From contig NZ_BCQS01000017.1 of assembly GCF_001552195.1 (NCBI RefSeq), positions 152,525 through 216,524 on the forward strand: a DNA stretch of 64,000 nt, read 5' to 3'. Below, in pieces: positions 1 to 8,388 of the stretch. Below the pieces are notes generated by a model. The model had not been told where the DNA came from. It made no database searches and was given only the letters and a program-made list of their open reading frames with translations. The first letter of the stretch is position 1, and every line of letters starts with the position of its first letter. A program made the position numbers and the translations under genes. The stretch is from Actinomadura latina NBRC 106108. GTDB lineage: Bacteria; Actinomycetota; Actinomycetes; Streptosporangiales; Streptosporangiaceae.

Positions 1-357
1 CCGTGCGAGGCGACGGCCGACGCCGCCCGCGAACTGGTCGGGCGGCTGCTCGCCGAACGTCCCGGGCTGACCGGCGTCCTCGTCCACAACGAGCCGGTCG
101 TCGGCCCGGTGGTGCGGGCGCTGCGCGCGGCCGGGCGGCGCGTCCCCGAGGACGTGTCCGTCGTCGCGATGTGCCCGGACGAGATGGCCGAGCACGCCGA
201 GCCGCCGCTGTCGTCCGTCGCGATCCCCGCGCAGGAGGTCGGCGGGCGCGCCGTCGACCTGCTGATGGCCAAGCTCGACGGCGTGCCCGTCCCGGCCGCC
301 ACCCTGCTGCCGCCCACCCTGACCCGGCGCGCCAGCAGCGCGCCCGCCGCTCACTGA
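1..357 (+). CDS. LacI-family transcriptional regulator, C-terminal part (cut by window edge)
   Basis: The frame is open from the first base to the TGA at 355-357, giving 118 residues of the effector-binding half of a LacI/GalR repressor. The segment PEDVSVVAMCPDEMAEHAEPP followed by a (S/T)SV-type stretch and a 'GxxAVDLLMAKLDG' helix is the usual end of the periplasmic-binding-protein-like domain. The HTH lies outside the window. It sits 92 bp upstream of a GH3 glycosidase on the same strand, and a perfect LacI-type palindrome lies in the gap, so it probably represses the GH3-GH35 genes in response to a sugar. That role is inference from context; the family assignment is firm. Confidence 0.9.
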   Translation, partial: PCEATADAARELVGRLLAERPGLTGVLVHNEPVVGPVVRALRAAGRRVPEDVSVVAMCPDEMAEHAEPPLSSVAIPAQEVGGRAVDLLMAKLDGVPVPAATLLPPTLTRRASSAPAAH

Positions 358-396
358 CACCGACGAGAAGGAGGCCCAGGGCCTTTCGCGGTCCGT

Positions 397-414
397 TATC
401 GAAGCGCTTCGATA
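397..414. promoter_or_regulatory. LacI-type operator in front of the GH3 gene
   Basis: TATCGAAGCGCTTCGATA is a perfect 18-bp palindrome with the central CG dyad typical of LacI/GalR operators. It lies 36 bp before the GTG of the GH3 gene and just after the end of the lacI-like gene. The regulator at 1-357 is the obvious candidate to bind it. Confidence 0.75.
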
Positions 415-449
415 TGTCACTCGGGGGCAAGTTTCCAAGAGGAGAATCG

Positions 450-3437
450 GTGCACAGACCCCATCGAAATCCCCGTTCCCCCGGCCGGCGCAGCCGGTCG
501 CTGACCCTCGTCCTCGCCGCCGCGCTGGTGGCTCCCCTCGCGTGGGCGGCACCCGCCGCCGCCCGCGAGACCTACCCGTTCCGCGACCCCGGGCTGCCGG
601 TGGACGCCCGGGTCGACGACCTGCTCGGCCGCCTCACGCTCGACGAGAAGATCTCCCTGCTGCACCAGTACCAGCCCGCCGTCCCGCGCCTCGGCATCGG
701 CCGGTTCAAGACGGGGACCGAGGCGCTGCACGGCGTCGCGTGGTCCACCGACGTCCACAACAGCGGCGCCGTCGTGACCGCCAAGGGAACCGTGTTCCCG
801 CAGTCGGTCGGACTCGGCGCCACCTGGGACCCGGCACTGCTCAAGCAGATCGGCTCGGCCGTGGGGGACGAGGCCCGCGGCTACAACAGCGAGAACCCCG
901 ACGTGTGGGGCCTGCAGCTGTGGGCGCCCGTCGTCAACCTGCTGCGCGACCCGCGCTGGGGCCGCAACGAGGAGGGCTACTCCGAGGACCCGCTGCTCAC
1001 CGGCCTGCTCGCCACCGCCTACGGGCACGGCATGGAGGGCGACGACCCGGACCACCTCAAGACCGCGCCGGTGCTCAAGCACTACATGGCGAACAACAAC
1101 GAGATCCGCCGCGACCAGACGTCGTCCAGCCTCCGGCCGCGGGTGAAGAAGGAGTACGACGAAGTCCCGTTCAGGATCCCGCTCAGCCGGGACGCCGCGA
1201 CCGGGATCATGACGTCGTACAACCTGGTCAACGGCCGTCCCGCGACGGTCACGCCGGACGCCGGCGGCCTCGTCCGCTCCTGGACGGACCGGACGCTGTT
1301 CAACGTCACCGACGCCGGGGCGCCCAACAACATCGTCAACTCGCAGAAGTACTACCCCGATCTGGCCTCCGGTGACGCGGCGATCGTCAAGGCGGGCGTG
1401 GACAGCTTCACGACCGACGACACCAACTCGTCCATCACCGTCAACGCGATCAAGGACGCGCTGTCGCGGGGGCTGCTCGCCGAGGCCGACGTCGACCGCG
1501 CGGTGAGCCACATCCTGAGCATCCGGGTGCGGCTCGGCGAGTTCGACCCCGGCGGCGGGGCCTACGGGAAGATCACCAAGGACGTGGTGGACAGCCCGGC
1601 GCACCGGGCGCTCGCCCGCAAGGCCGCGGCCGAGCAGATGGTGCTGCTGAAGAACCAGGGCAAGGCGCTGCCGCTCTCGTCCGGGAAGGTCGCGGTCGTC
1701 GGGCAGCTCTCGGACACCCTCTACACCGACTGGTACTCCGGTTCGCTGCCCTACAAGGTCACGCCGCTGGACGGCATCAAGGAGCGGGCCGGTTCGGTGA
1801 CGTCCAGCGAGGGCGTCGACCGGATCGCGCTGAAGGACGTCGGGACCGGCGAGTACATCGCGGGCGGGACCGGCTCGGGCGCCGTTCTGAAGACCGGCCC
1901 CACGTCGGCCTCCGACGCGACGGCGCAATTCGACGTGTTCGACTGGGGCCAGGGCGTTGTGACGCTGCGCAGCGCCGCGAACGGCAAGACCGTCGGCCGC
2001 TACAACTGGGGCGACACCTTCGCCAATGACCAGGACCAGCCGAACGGATGGTTCGTCCAGCAGATGTTCAAGCTGGAGAAGCAGGACGACGGCGACTACC
2101 TGCTCCGGTACGCCGGCTATGAGAAGGCGTACGACTGGGCCGACCCGGCCAAGACGTACGTGAAGGCGGCGGACGACGGGACGCTCGTCCTCACCACCAA
2201 GGACGGCGCTTCCCGGTTCGCCAAGGACGTCATTAGCAGCGGTGTCGACTCGGCGGTGAAGGCGGCCACCGGCGCGGACACCGCCGTCGTCGTGGTCGGC
2301 AGCATGCCGTTCATCAACGGCCGCGAGGACCACGACCGCACGACGATGGCGCTCGCCGAAGGGCAGTCGGAACTCATCAAGGCCGTCCGGAAGGCGAACC
2401 CGAACACGGTCGTCGTGGTGGAGAACAGCTACCCGACGACGCTGAACTGGGAACAGGAGAACGTCCCGGCGATCCTGTGGACGAGCCACGCGGGCGCCGA
2501 AACGGGCAATGCCCTGGCGTCCATTCTGTTCGGCGACGAGAGCCCGTCCGGGAAGCTTCCGCAGACCTGGTACCGCTCTGAGCAGCAACTGCCCGACATT
2601 CTCGACTACGACATCATCAAGTCGGACCGGACGTACCAGTACTTCAAGGGGAAGCCGCTCTACCCGTTCGGGTACGGCCTCTCCTACACCACGTTCCGGT
2701 ACGGCAAGGCGCGGCTGAGCAGCCATTCCGTGGGGCGCGACGGAACGGTCACCATCACCGTGCCGGTCACCAACACGGGCAAGAAGGCCGGGGACGAGGT
2801 CGTCCAGCTCTACACGCACCAGCAGAAGTCGCGGGTGAAGCAGCCGGTGAAGGCACTGCGCGCATTCGACAAGGTGCACGTCGCCCCCGGGAAGACGGTG
2901 ACGGCGACACTGCGGCTGGACGCCTCGGACCTCGCCATCTGGGACGTCACCCGCAACAAGTGGACGGTCGAGAAGTCGAGGCAGGATCTGCTGATCGGCT
3001 CCTCGTCCACCGACATCCGGCAGCGCACGACGCTCAACGTGCGCGGCGAGACGATCCCCGGCCGGGACCTGTCCAAGGCGACCCGCGCCGCCGACTTCGA
3101 CGACCAGAACGGCATCGAACTGGTCGACGAGACGAAGGCGAAGGGCGACGCGGTGGCCGGCGCGGCGAACTCCTGGCTGAAGTTCGCGGACACCGACCTG
3201 GGCCGCTCCACCGGCACGATCACCGCGAATGTGGCGGGCACGTCGGCGACCACGATCCAGGTCCGCCTGGACGCGCCGAACGGCCCCCTGGCCGGAACGC
3301 TGAACGTCCCGGCGACCGGCGACAAGTACACCTACAAGGAGATCAGCGCACCGCTTGGCAACGTCCGTGGCGACCACGACGTGTATCTGGTCTTCAACGG
3401 CGAAACCCGCCTGAGTTCCTTCTCCCTCACCCGATGA
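450..3437 (+). CDS. Secreted GH3 beta-glucosidase/beta-xylosidase with insert and C-terminal CBM6-like domain
   Basis: The GTG at 450 follows a good ribosome site (AAGAGGAG at 437-444) and gives 995 residues starting with a Sec signal peptide (Arg-rich n-region, Leu/Ala core, cleavage near AAPAAARET). The N-terminal TIM barrel has the EALHGVAW and GRNEEGYSEDP stretches of GH3 beta-xylosidase-like enzymes. Asp288 in NVTDAGAPN is the likely nucleophile. The second alpha/beta domain is interrupted at roughly residues 450-600 by a beta-rich insert (carbohydrate-binding trefoil or fascin-like in appearance). A fibronectin-III-like domain and a CBM6-like module (about 870-995) follow. It should release sugars from beta-linked oligosaccharides outside the cell. 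Exact substrate (glucose, xylose or galactose) cannot be told. It is likely transcribed with the GH35 gene and repressed through the 397-414 palindrome. Confidence 0.92.
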   Translation: MHRPHRNPRSPGRRSRSLTLVLAAALVAPLAWAAPAAARETYPFRDPGLPVDARVDDLLGRLTLDEKISLLHQYQPAVPRLGIGRFKTGTEALHGVAWSTDVHNSGAVVTAKGTVFPQSVGLGATWDPALLKQIGSAVGDEARGYNSENPDVWGLQLWAPVVNLLRDPRWGRNEEGYSEDPLLTGLLATAYGHGMEGDDPDHLKTAPVLKHYMANNNEIRRDQTSSSLRPRVKKEYDEVPFRIPLSRDAATGIMTSYNLVNGRPATVTPDAGGLVRSWTDRTLFNVTDAGAPNNIVNSQKYYPDLASGDAAIVKAGVDSFTTDDTNSSITVNAIKDALSRGLLAEADVDRAVSHILSIRVRLGEFDPGGGAYGKITKDVVDSPAHRALARKAAAEQMVLLKNQGKALPLSSGKVAVVGQLSDTLYTDWYSGSLPYKVTPLDGIKERAGSVTSSEGVDRIALKDVGTGEYIAGGTGSGAVLKTGPTSASDATAQFDVFDWGQGVVTLRSAANGKTVGRYNWGDTFANDQDQPNGWFVQQMFKLEKQDDGDYLLRYAGYEKAYDWADPAKTYVKAADDGTLVLTTKDGASRFAKDVISSGVDSAVKAATGADTAVVVVGSMPFINGREDHDRTTMALAEGQSELIKAVRKANPNTVVVVENSYPTTLNWEQENVPAILWTSHAGAETGNALASILFGDESPSGKLPQTWYRSEQQLPDILDYDIIKSDRTYQYFKGKPLYPFGYGLSYTTFRYGKARLSSHSVGRDGTVTITVPVTNTGKKAGDEVVQLYTHQQKSRVKQPVKALRAFDKVHVAPGKTVTATLRLDASDLAIWDVTRNKWTVEKSRQDLLIGSSSTDIRQRTTLNVRGETIPGRDLSKATRAADFDDQNGIELVDETKAKGDAVAGAANSWLKFADTDLGRSTGTITANVAGTSATTIQVRLDAPNGPLAGTLNVPATGDKYTYKEISAPLGNVRGDHDVYLVFNGETRLSSFSLTR

Positions 3438-3443
3438 ATCCCT

Positions 3444-3473
3444 CGGCCCGCCCCGGTCTTCCGGGGCGGGCCG
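3444..3473 (+). terminator. Strong hairpin between GH3 and GH35 genes
   Basis: A perfect 13-bp stem (CGGCCCGCCCCGG with its complement) around a TCTT loop starts 7 nt after the GH3 stop. There is no U-tract, as usual for actinomycete terminators. Because the GH35 gene follows by only 24 nt on the same strand, it may only lower readthrough or protect the GH3 end of the mRNA. Confidence 0.65.
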
Positions 3474-3496
3474 GTCCGCTGCAAAGGACGCCATCC

Positions 3497-6319
3497 ATGC
3501 GTGCCAACAGCAAACTCGCCATCATCGCCGCCGTCCTCACCGCCGCCGCCTGCCTCTACGCTCCCGCTTCTCCTCGCCCCGCCCAGGCCGAATCCCACCG
3601 CGTCGGATACGACCGCTACTCGCTCACCGTGGACGGACAGCGCGTCCTGCTGTGGGCGGGCGAATTCCACTACTTCCGGCTCCCGAGCCCGGCCCTCTGG
3701 CGGGACGTCCTGGAGAAGACCAAGGCCGCCGGGTTCAACGGCGTGTCCCTCTACTTCGACTGGGCCTACCACTCGCCGGCTCCCGGGAAATACGACTTCA
3801 CCGGAGTGCGGGACGTCGACCGGCTCCTTCGCCTGACCGACGAACTCGGCCTCTATGTCGTCGCGCGGCCAGGTCCCTACATCAACGCCGAAACGACCGG
3901 CGGCGGCCTCCCCGCCTGGCTGAAGACAGTGCCCGGCCGCGCCCGCTCCAGCGACCCGAACTACACCGCCGCCTACCGGGACTGGCTCGCCCACATCGAC
4001 CCGATCCTCGCGAAGCACCAGGTCACGCGCGGCGGGTCGGTCATCGTCTACAACGCCGAGAACGAATACGCCGCCAACACCGACCCCGCTTACATGGAGG
4101 ACATCCAGCGCCAGGCCCGCGCCCATGGAATCGACGTCCCCATCTCCCACAACCAATGCTGCGATGCCTCTTGGACGCCCACATGGGCGACCGGCCAGGG
4201 CGCCGTGCAGATCCCAGGAGTGGACGACTATCCGCAGGCATTCGAATGCCGCGACCCGGACACCTGGGGAACCTGGGGCGAAGGCGTCACCGAGCGCCTC
4301 AGCCCGGATGCGCCCGCCTACGCCGCCGAATACCAGGCCGGCGCCATCGACGCGAACCGCGCCGGCTACGACAAGTGCCGAGAACTCACCGGCCCGAAGT
4401 ACATGAAGGTCTACTACAAGTCGAACCTCATCACTTCGGGCGCCACGATGTTCGGCTACTACATGGCCTTCGGTGGAACGAACTGGGGACGGCTCGCCCA
4501 GCCGAACGACGTCTACACGTCCTACGACTACGGCGCGCCCATCACCGAGAACCGGCAACTCACCGCCAAATACGACGAGTTCAAACGCCAGGGCCTCTTC
4601 TTCACCACCGTCGCGCCGCTCACCAAAACCGACCCGGTTGAGGCGCCCGCGTCCGACAACCCGGCCGTCCACGCCGAGACTCGCGCCAACCCCGACACCG
4701 GCACGCAGTTCGTCCTCGTCCGGCACGCCGACCGCAAGACCGACGGCGACCAATCGGCGAACCTCACCTGGAACACCCCGGACGGCACCTACAACCTCCC
4801 CGTAACCCTGAAAGGCCGCGACGCGAAAATCCTCGTGGCCGGCTACGACATGGGCGGCCAGCGCCTGGCCGCCACGACCTCCGAACTCCTGACCCATACG
4901 ACCAGCGGCAGCCGAGACACAGCCGTCCTCTACGGCACCGAAGACGTAGCGGGAACGACCATCCTGCGCTACGACTCCCGCCCTGAAGTCAAGGTCCTGG
5001 ACGGCTCGGTGAAGTCGACCTACTCGAACGGCAACCTCGAACTCGACTACGAACACGAGGGTCTGGCCCGGATCCAGATAACAGGCGGAGGCCGGAAGCC
5101 GGTCCTGCTCCTCATCGGCACGGAGGCGGAAGCCGCCAAGTTCTGGCGTTCCGGCGACACTCTCGTCCGGGGCACCGATCTGGTCCGCTCCGTGCAGACC
5201 AAGAACGACACGGCAGCGATACGAGCAGACCTGGCCAAGCCAGGCGACATCGAGGTCTTCTCCTCCGCTCGCCGAATGACGCTGAACGGCAAGCACCTCC
5301 ACGCCCGGCCAACACCAAGCGGCACACTCCTCGCCCACGCCAAGGGCCCCCACCCAGTCAAACTCCCGGCCTTGAAGCATTGGCATGCCAAGCAGGGCGC
5401 ACCCGAGACATCTCTCGACTTCGACGACTCGACTTGGAAAGTCGCCGACCACACCACCACGGTCAGCCCGATCAAGCCGAAGAACCCGCCCGTCCTCTAC
5501 GCAGACGACTACGGCTTCCACCACGGCCACGTCTGGTATCGCGGCCACTTCACCGCAACGGGCGCAGAGAAGACCGTCAACCTGAACGCCATCACCGGTA
5601 AGCACGGCATCTACCAGGTCTGGCTGAACGGCCACTACCTCGGTTCGGCGGCCGGCGGCGAGCAGAAGGACGCAGACGCCCCCATCAACGAGAACCCGGG
5701 CCCAGGCGCCTTCACAATTCCCTCCAACCTCCTCCAGAAAGGCCAGAAGGCCGTCCTCTCCGTCCTGGTCGAGAACATGGGCCACAACGACGACTGGACC
5801 GCCGACGACTACCGCCAGAAGCAACCCCGCGGCCTGGTCAACGCCGAAGTGACAACGAACCCGGTCACGTGGCGGATCCAGGGCACCCGAGCCGAAGACC
5901 CGCTCCGCGGCCCCTTGAGCACGGGCGGCCTCTACGGCGAACGAGAAGGCTGGCACCTCCCGCCCGCCCGCACCGCCACCTGGCGATCCGCGTCCCCGAC
6001 GACCCCCATCCAGCCAGGCGTCCACTGGTACAGCACGAAAACGCGCCTATCCATCCCCAAGGACCAGGACGTCCCTGTAACCCTGCACTTCGACGAGGGA
6101 ACAGGCGACTATCGAGCCCTCATCTTCATCAACGGCTGGAGCATGGGGGAGTACGTCAACGGTGAAATCCAGCAAGACTTCACCCTCCCTGACGGAATCC
6201 TGCACCCCTACGGCCACAACGCCATCACTCTCGCCGTGATCGCAGAAGACACGTCACGCCCAGGAGCCGTCTCCCTGAAGGCCGCCGCGAACCTGAGAGG
6301 AGGCGTCCCGGCTCCCTGA
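3497..6319 (+). CDS. Secreted GH35 beta-galactosidase
   Basis: The protein has 940 residues from the ATG at 3497, which follows AAAGGACG and starts a normal signal peptide (cleaved near PAQAES). The barrel shows GH35 landmarks: LWAGEFHYFRLP, RPGPYINAE, Glu190 in YNAENEY as acid/base and Glu278 in AAEYQAGA as nucleophile. The rest consists of jelly-roll domains of the multi-domain beta-galactosidases (an LNGHYLGS/VENMGHNDDW stretch near residues 710-770). It should hydrolyse terminal beta-galactosyl residues from plant polysaccharide side chains outside the cell, next to the GH3 enzyme. An in-frame ATG at 3434 overlaps the GH3 stop (ATGA), but it would put 21 extra residues before the signal peptide, so I prefer 3497. 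Confidence 0.92.
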   Translation: MRANSKLAIIAAVLTAAACLYAPASPRPAQAESHRVGYDRYSLTVDGQRVLLWAGEFHYFRLPSPALWRDVLEKTKAAGFNGVSLYFDWAYHSPAPGKYDFTGVRDVDRLLRLTDELGLYVVARPGPYINAETTGGGLPAWLKTVPGRARSSDPNYTAAYRDWLAHIDPILAKHQVTRGGSVIVYNAENEYAANTDPAYMEDIQRQARAHGIDVPISHNQCCDASWTPTWATGQGAVQIPGVDDYPQAFECRDPDTWGTWGEGVTERLSPDAPAYAAEYQAGAIDANRAGYDKCRELTGPKYMKVYYKSNLITSGATMFGYYMAFGGTNWGRLAQPNDVYTSYDYGAPITENRQLTAKYDEFKRQGLFFTTVAPLTKTDPVEAPASDNPAVHAETRANPDTGTQFVLVRHADRKTDGDQSANLTWNTPDGTYNLPVTLKGRDAKILVAGYDMGGQRLAATTSELLTHTTSGSRDTAVLYGTEDVAGTTILRYDSRPEVKVLDGSVKSTYSNGNLELDYEHEGLARIQITGGGRKPVLLLIGTEAEAAKFWRSGDTLVRGTDLVRSVQTKNDTAAIRADLAKPGDIEVFSSARRMTLNGKHLHARPTPSGTLLAHAKGPHPVKLPALKHWHAKQGAPETSLDFDDSTWKVADHTTTVSPIKPKNPPVLYADDYGFHHGHVWYRGHFTATGAEKTVNLNAITGKHGIYQVWLNGHYLGSAAGGEQKDADAPINENPGPGAFTIPSNLLQKGQKAVLSVLVENMGHNDDWTADDYRQKQPRGLVNAEVTTNPVTWRIQGTRAEDPLRGPLSTGGLYGEREGWHLPPARTATWRSASPTTPIQPGVHWYSTKTRLSIPKDQDVPVTLHFDEGTGDYRALIFINGWSMGEYVNGEIQQDFTLPDGILHPYGHNAITLAVIAEDTSRPGAVSLKAAANLRGGVPAP

Positions 6320-6331
6320 CCCGTCGTCACC

Positions 6332-6378
6332 CGGCGGCGGCCAGGCCCCCAGCGACCGAGGAGCCTCGGCCGCCGCCG
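6332..6378 (+). terminator. Hairpin terminator after the GH35 gene
   Basis: CGGCGGCGGCC at 6332-6342 pairs perfectly with GGCCGCCGCCG at 6368-6378 across a 25-nt loop, 13 nt after the GH35 stop. It also lies between convergent genes (GH35 and hicB), so it may serve both. Confidence 0.6.
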
Positions 6379-6460
6379 TCTAGAACACGACACACTGACC
6401 AGCGCGCTCCGGTTCGCCCGGCCCCCGGGCGAGGCGAATAGGGAGACCACCGGAACGGGC

Positions 6461-6931
6461 TCATGCGGATGACGACTGCCTACCGCGAGCCCGCGCCCGG
6501 CCGCCTCCCTGCCCGCGAGCCGCCGAACCCTTGTGGACTTTCAATAGTTGCGAGACACGCTGCGTTGAAACTTCGAGAACGATTCCGATCTCTCTTCCCG
6601 TGAGACCCTTTTCATGAAGTTTTCGGGCGACCTCCCGGGAGTGCCGGGCGGCGTCGTCCCGCGCCTTCTCGGCCGCCTTCGTCTCCGCCTTGGCCTGGAG
6701 CACTTCCTGGGTCAGCCCGTCTCCCACGTCGGGGACGAGAACCAGGTCGAACGAGTCGGCGGGCACATCGAGCGCCAGCCGGATGTAGTCCCGCGCCATC
6801 ATCTCGGCGTCCTTGAGGCTGTGTGACTGGGTAGCGCCGACCGACTCGATCTCAAGCTCCCACCCGTGCTCCCACCGCCGCGCATGAACGGTGTACAGGC
6901 TTCGACGTTCGGTGCTGCTCACTGGAGCCAT
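6461..6931 (-). CDS. hicB: HicB-type antitoxin with C-terminal helix-turn-helix
   Basis: The 156 residues start with a HicB-like partial RNase H fold (YTVHARRWEHGWELEIESVGATQ, then a LKDAEMMARDYIRLALD helix) followed by a charged linker. A HTH comes next (LTGREIGIVLEVSTQRVSQLL), probably for operator binding and autoregulation, and then a basic Gly/Arg tail. It overlaps the upstream hicA gene by 13 nt, the usual toxin-first order of hicAB. It should neutralise the HicA mRNA interferase and repress the operon; this is family knowledge, not shown here. Confidence 0.8.
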   Translation of the reverse strand: MAPVSSTERRSLYTVHARRWEHGWELEIESVGATQSHSLKDAEMMARDYIRLALDVPADSFDLVLVPDVGDGLTQEVLQAKAETKAAEKARDDAARHSREVARKLHEKGLTGREIGIVLEVSTQRVSQLLKVHKGSAARGQGGGRARARGRQSSSA

Positions 6932-7131
6932 CCCTCCTCAAGGCAAGGCAACCCTTGGATCGTGTTCTTCACCACGAGCGCGGAGATCTCCTTATGTCGT
7001 GGGATGATCGCGCGATGCTCGCCGCACGGACAGTCCCACTTCGTGTGCGGCCCCCTGTCCGGGGTCCGCTTCTGACAGCCGTGGCTTCTCATCGCGCGCT
7101 CAAGGTCGACTAGCTTCATCGGTTTCGGCAC
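6919..7131 (-). CDS. hicA: HicA-type mRNA interferase toxin
   Basis: The 70-residue product has the small dsRNA-binding-like HicA layout: a LVDLERAMRSHGC helix, a strand with the conserved His (GPHTKW) and the IPRHKEIS...VVKNTIQGL ending. A CPCGEH segment adds a Cys pair often seen in actinobacterial HicA. HicA toxins bind and cleave mRNA when not bound by HicB. The GTG at 7131 lies six bases after a TAGATT -10 box (7138-7143 on the minus strand), which suggests a leaderless message; an in-frame ATG at 7119 is the alternative. Its 5' end overlaps the 3' end of the SnoaL-like gene by about 16 nt. Confidence 0.8.
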   Translation of the reverse strand: MPKPMKLVDLERAMRSHGCQKRTPDRGPHTKWDCPCGEHRAIIPRHKEISALVVKNTIQGLPCLEEGWLQ

Positions 7132-7643
7132 CAGTGTAATCTAGCCCCCCTTGATGTCGACAGTGACCGGAAGAATGCATTACGTGACGGACGAGGACCA
7201 GCGGGGAGGTGTTCGGGGTGGCGTAGGTGGTGGGTTACGTCGCCGGCTAGGTCGAGGGTTATGCGGCGTTCGGTGAAGCGCCATCCGTCTTCGTGGCGGG
7301 TGAAGGTGTCGTGGTAGGTGCCGCAGGCTATGGGCTGGAGGGGGAGGTCGGGGACGGCCTGGAGGACGGTGTAGTACGCCCTTGAGGTGGCGGTGCCCGC
7401 GTCCTCGTCTACCTCGATGGCGAGGTTCGTGGTGACGTGCTTGGTGCGCAGGGTGCCGTCGGCGTGGACGATCACCGTCTTCTCGAACATGCGGGCGATG
7501 GCGTCGCCGCCGTGGAGGGTGCCGCCGCTGCCGGTGAAGGCGGCGTCGGCGAACAGGTCGCGGATGCCCGCGAAGTCCGCCTTGTCCACGCACTCGGCGT
7601 AGCGGTGGATCAGGTTGGCGATGGCCTGGTGAGCGCACGGCAT
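7116..7643 (-). CDS. SnoaL/NTF2-like domain protein
   Basis: The ATG at 7643 gives 175 residues with a SnoaL_4-type cone fold: AIANLIHRYAECVDKADFAGIRDLF, then FTGSGGTLHGGDAIARMFE and HVTTNLAIEVDEDAGTATSRAYY. Such proteins are small ring hydroxylase beta-like or polyketide-cyclase-like enzymes, and the function of this one is unknown. The fold ends around VTHHLRHP; the last 35 or so residues, rich in Arg and Ser, run into the hicA start and may be an extension created when the hicAB pair was inserted. No strong ribosome site is visible, and an ATG at 7742 in the same frame is less likely because the extra residues do not match the fold. Confidence 0.7.
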   Translation of the reverse strand: MPCAHQAIANLIHRYAECVDKADFAGIRDLFADAAFTGSGGTLHGGDAIARMFEKTVIVHADGTLRTKHVTTNLAIEVDEDAGTATSRAYYTVLQAVPDLPLQPIACGTYHDTFTRHEDGWRFTERRITLDLAGDVTHHLRHPEHLPAGPRPSRNAFFRSLSTSRGARLHWCRNR

Positions 7644-7921
7644 GGGTGCATCATCGGCGAGCCGGGACGGGGAATTGGAACGTGCTCCCGGTGAGCGGGA
7701 CGGGATATCACATGCGCGGGTCAATTTGTGTTCAAGCGGCATTGCACGATTGGGCAGACTTGATTTAAGTGTTGACCAGTGGCCAGGTTGGGACTTGATC
7801 TGCCCTTGTTTGTGGGAGTTTGCGGCGCCTAATGTCTGGATGCGGCGGGAAGCCCACCACAATGCGGCGTCCCGCCGGCCCAGTGCCGCAGATCGCGGCG
7901 GGCGAATCCAGGGAGGAAGAC

Positions 7922-8314
7922 ATGCACATGTCGCGTGCCCGATTCCGGTGGGCGGCCGTGCTGGCGGGAATGGCGGTCCTCATACAGGCCGCGCCCGCGC
8001 AGGCGGACGAACCGGCCGGCTCCTACCTGCTCAGGGTGGCGCCGGAGCACGGCCCCAGCACCGTGCGCAGCCTCTACTGCGACCCGGACGGAGGGACGCT
8101 CGATGCCGCGTCCGGAGCATGTGACCAGTTCAGAGCCGCCAACGGTGAGGTCGGTCGCATTCCCGCGGAGACGGGGCCGTGCACGATGCAGTACGCACCG
8201 GTCCGCGTGAGCGCACGCGGCAGCTGGCACGGCAGCCCCCGGCACTTCGAGCAGATCTTCCCGAACCGGTGCGTCGCCGCGCGCGACACCGGCGGAATCC
8301 TTTTCGGCGAGTAA
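7922..8314 (+). CDS. Secreted subtilisin inhibitor-like (SSI, family I16) protein
   Basis: The ATG at 7922 follows GGGAGGAAG (7911-7919). The product has 130 residues with a signal peptide cleaved near PAQA-DE (about residue 28). The mature part matches the Streptomyces subtilisin inhibitor family: Cys53 and Cys67 in SLYCDPDGGTLDAASGAC, Cys87 in GPCTMQYAPV and Cys117 in FPNRC, enough for the two family disulfides. By alignment with SSI the reactive bond is Met89-Gln90. Such inhibitors form dimers and block subtilisin- and trypsin-like serine proteases outside the cell. The 278 bp upstream (7644-7921) hold no other gene and must contain its promoter, which I could not fix. It is followed by a hairpin and then another inhibitor gene. 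Confidence 0.9.
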   Translation: MHMSRARFRWAAVLAGMAVLIQAAPAQADEPAGSYLLRVAPEHGPSTVRSLYCDPDGGTLDAASGACDQFRAANGEVGRIPAETGPCTMQYAPVRVSARGSWHGSPRHFEQIFPNRCVAARDTGGILFGE

Positions 8315-8326
8315 CCCCCACGGACC

Positions 8327-8371
8327 GCGGGCCGCCGGAATGGGGAAGCGGGGTGCTGTCCGGCGGCCCGC
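8327..8371 (+). terminator. Long perfect stem-loop between the two inhibitor genes
   Basis: GCGGGCCGCCGGA (8327-8339) pairs perfectly with TCCGGCGGCCCGC (8359-8371) across a 19-nt loop. It ends only 4 nt before the AAAAGGAGA ribosome site of the next gene, so it may act as an attenuating terminator or mRNA stabiliser that sets the ratio of the two inhibitors. Confidence 0.6.
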
Positions 8372-8388
8372 ATGAAAAGGAGACGTCA

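Noticed and set aside
417..3494. Long open frames on the minus strand across the GH3 gene, and similar long antisense frames across most large genes
   Set aside because: They are the usual shadow frames of GC-rich coding DNA, Arg/Val/Gly/His-rich, without motifs, while the plus-strand frames match known families.
3434..3496. Start of the GH35 gene at ATG 3434 overlapping the GH3 stop
   Set aside because: It would add 21 residues before a normal signal peptide and run through the terminator-like hairpin; ATG 3497 has a ribosome site.
7116..7862. N-terminally extended form of the SnoaL-like protein starting at 7862
   Set aside because: The extra 73 residues do not resemble the fold and cover the intergenic promoter region of the SSI gene.
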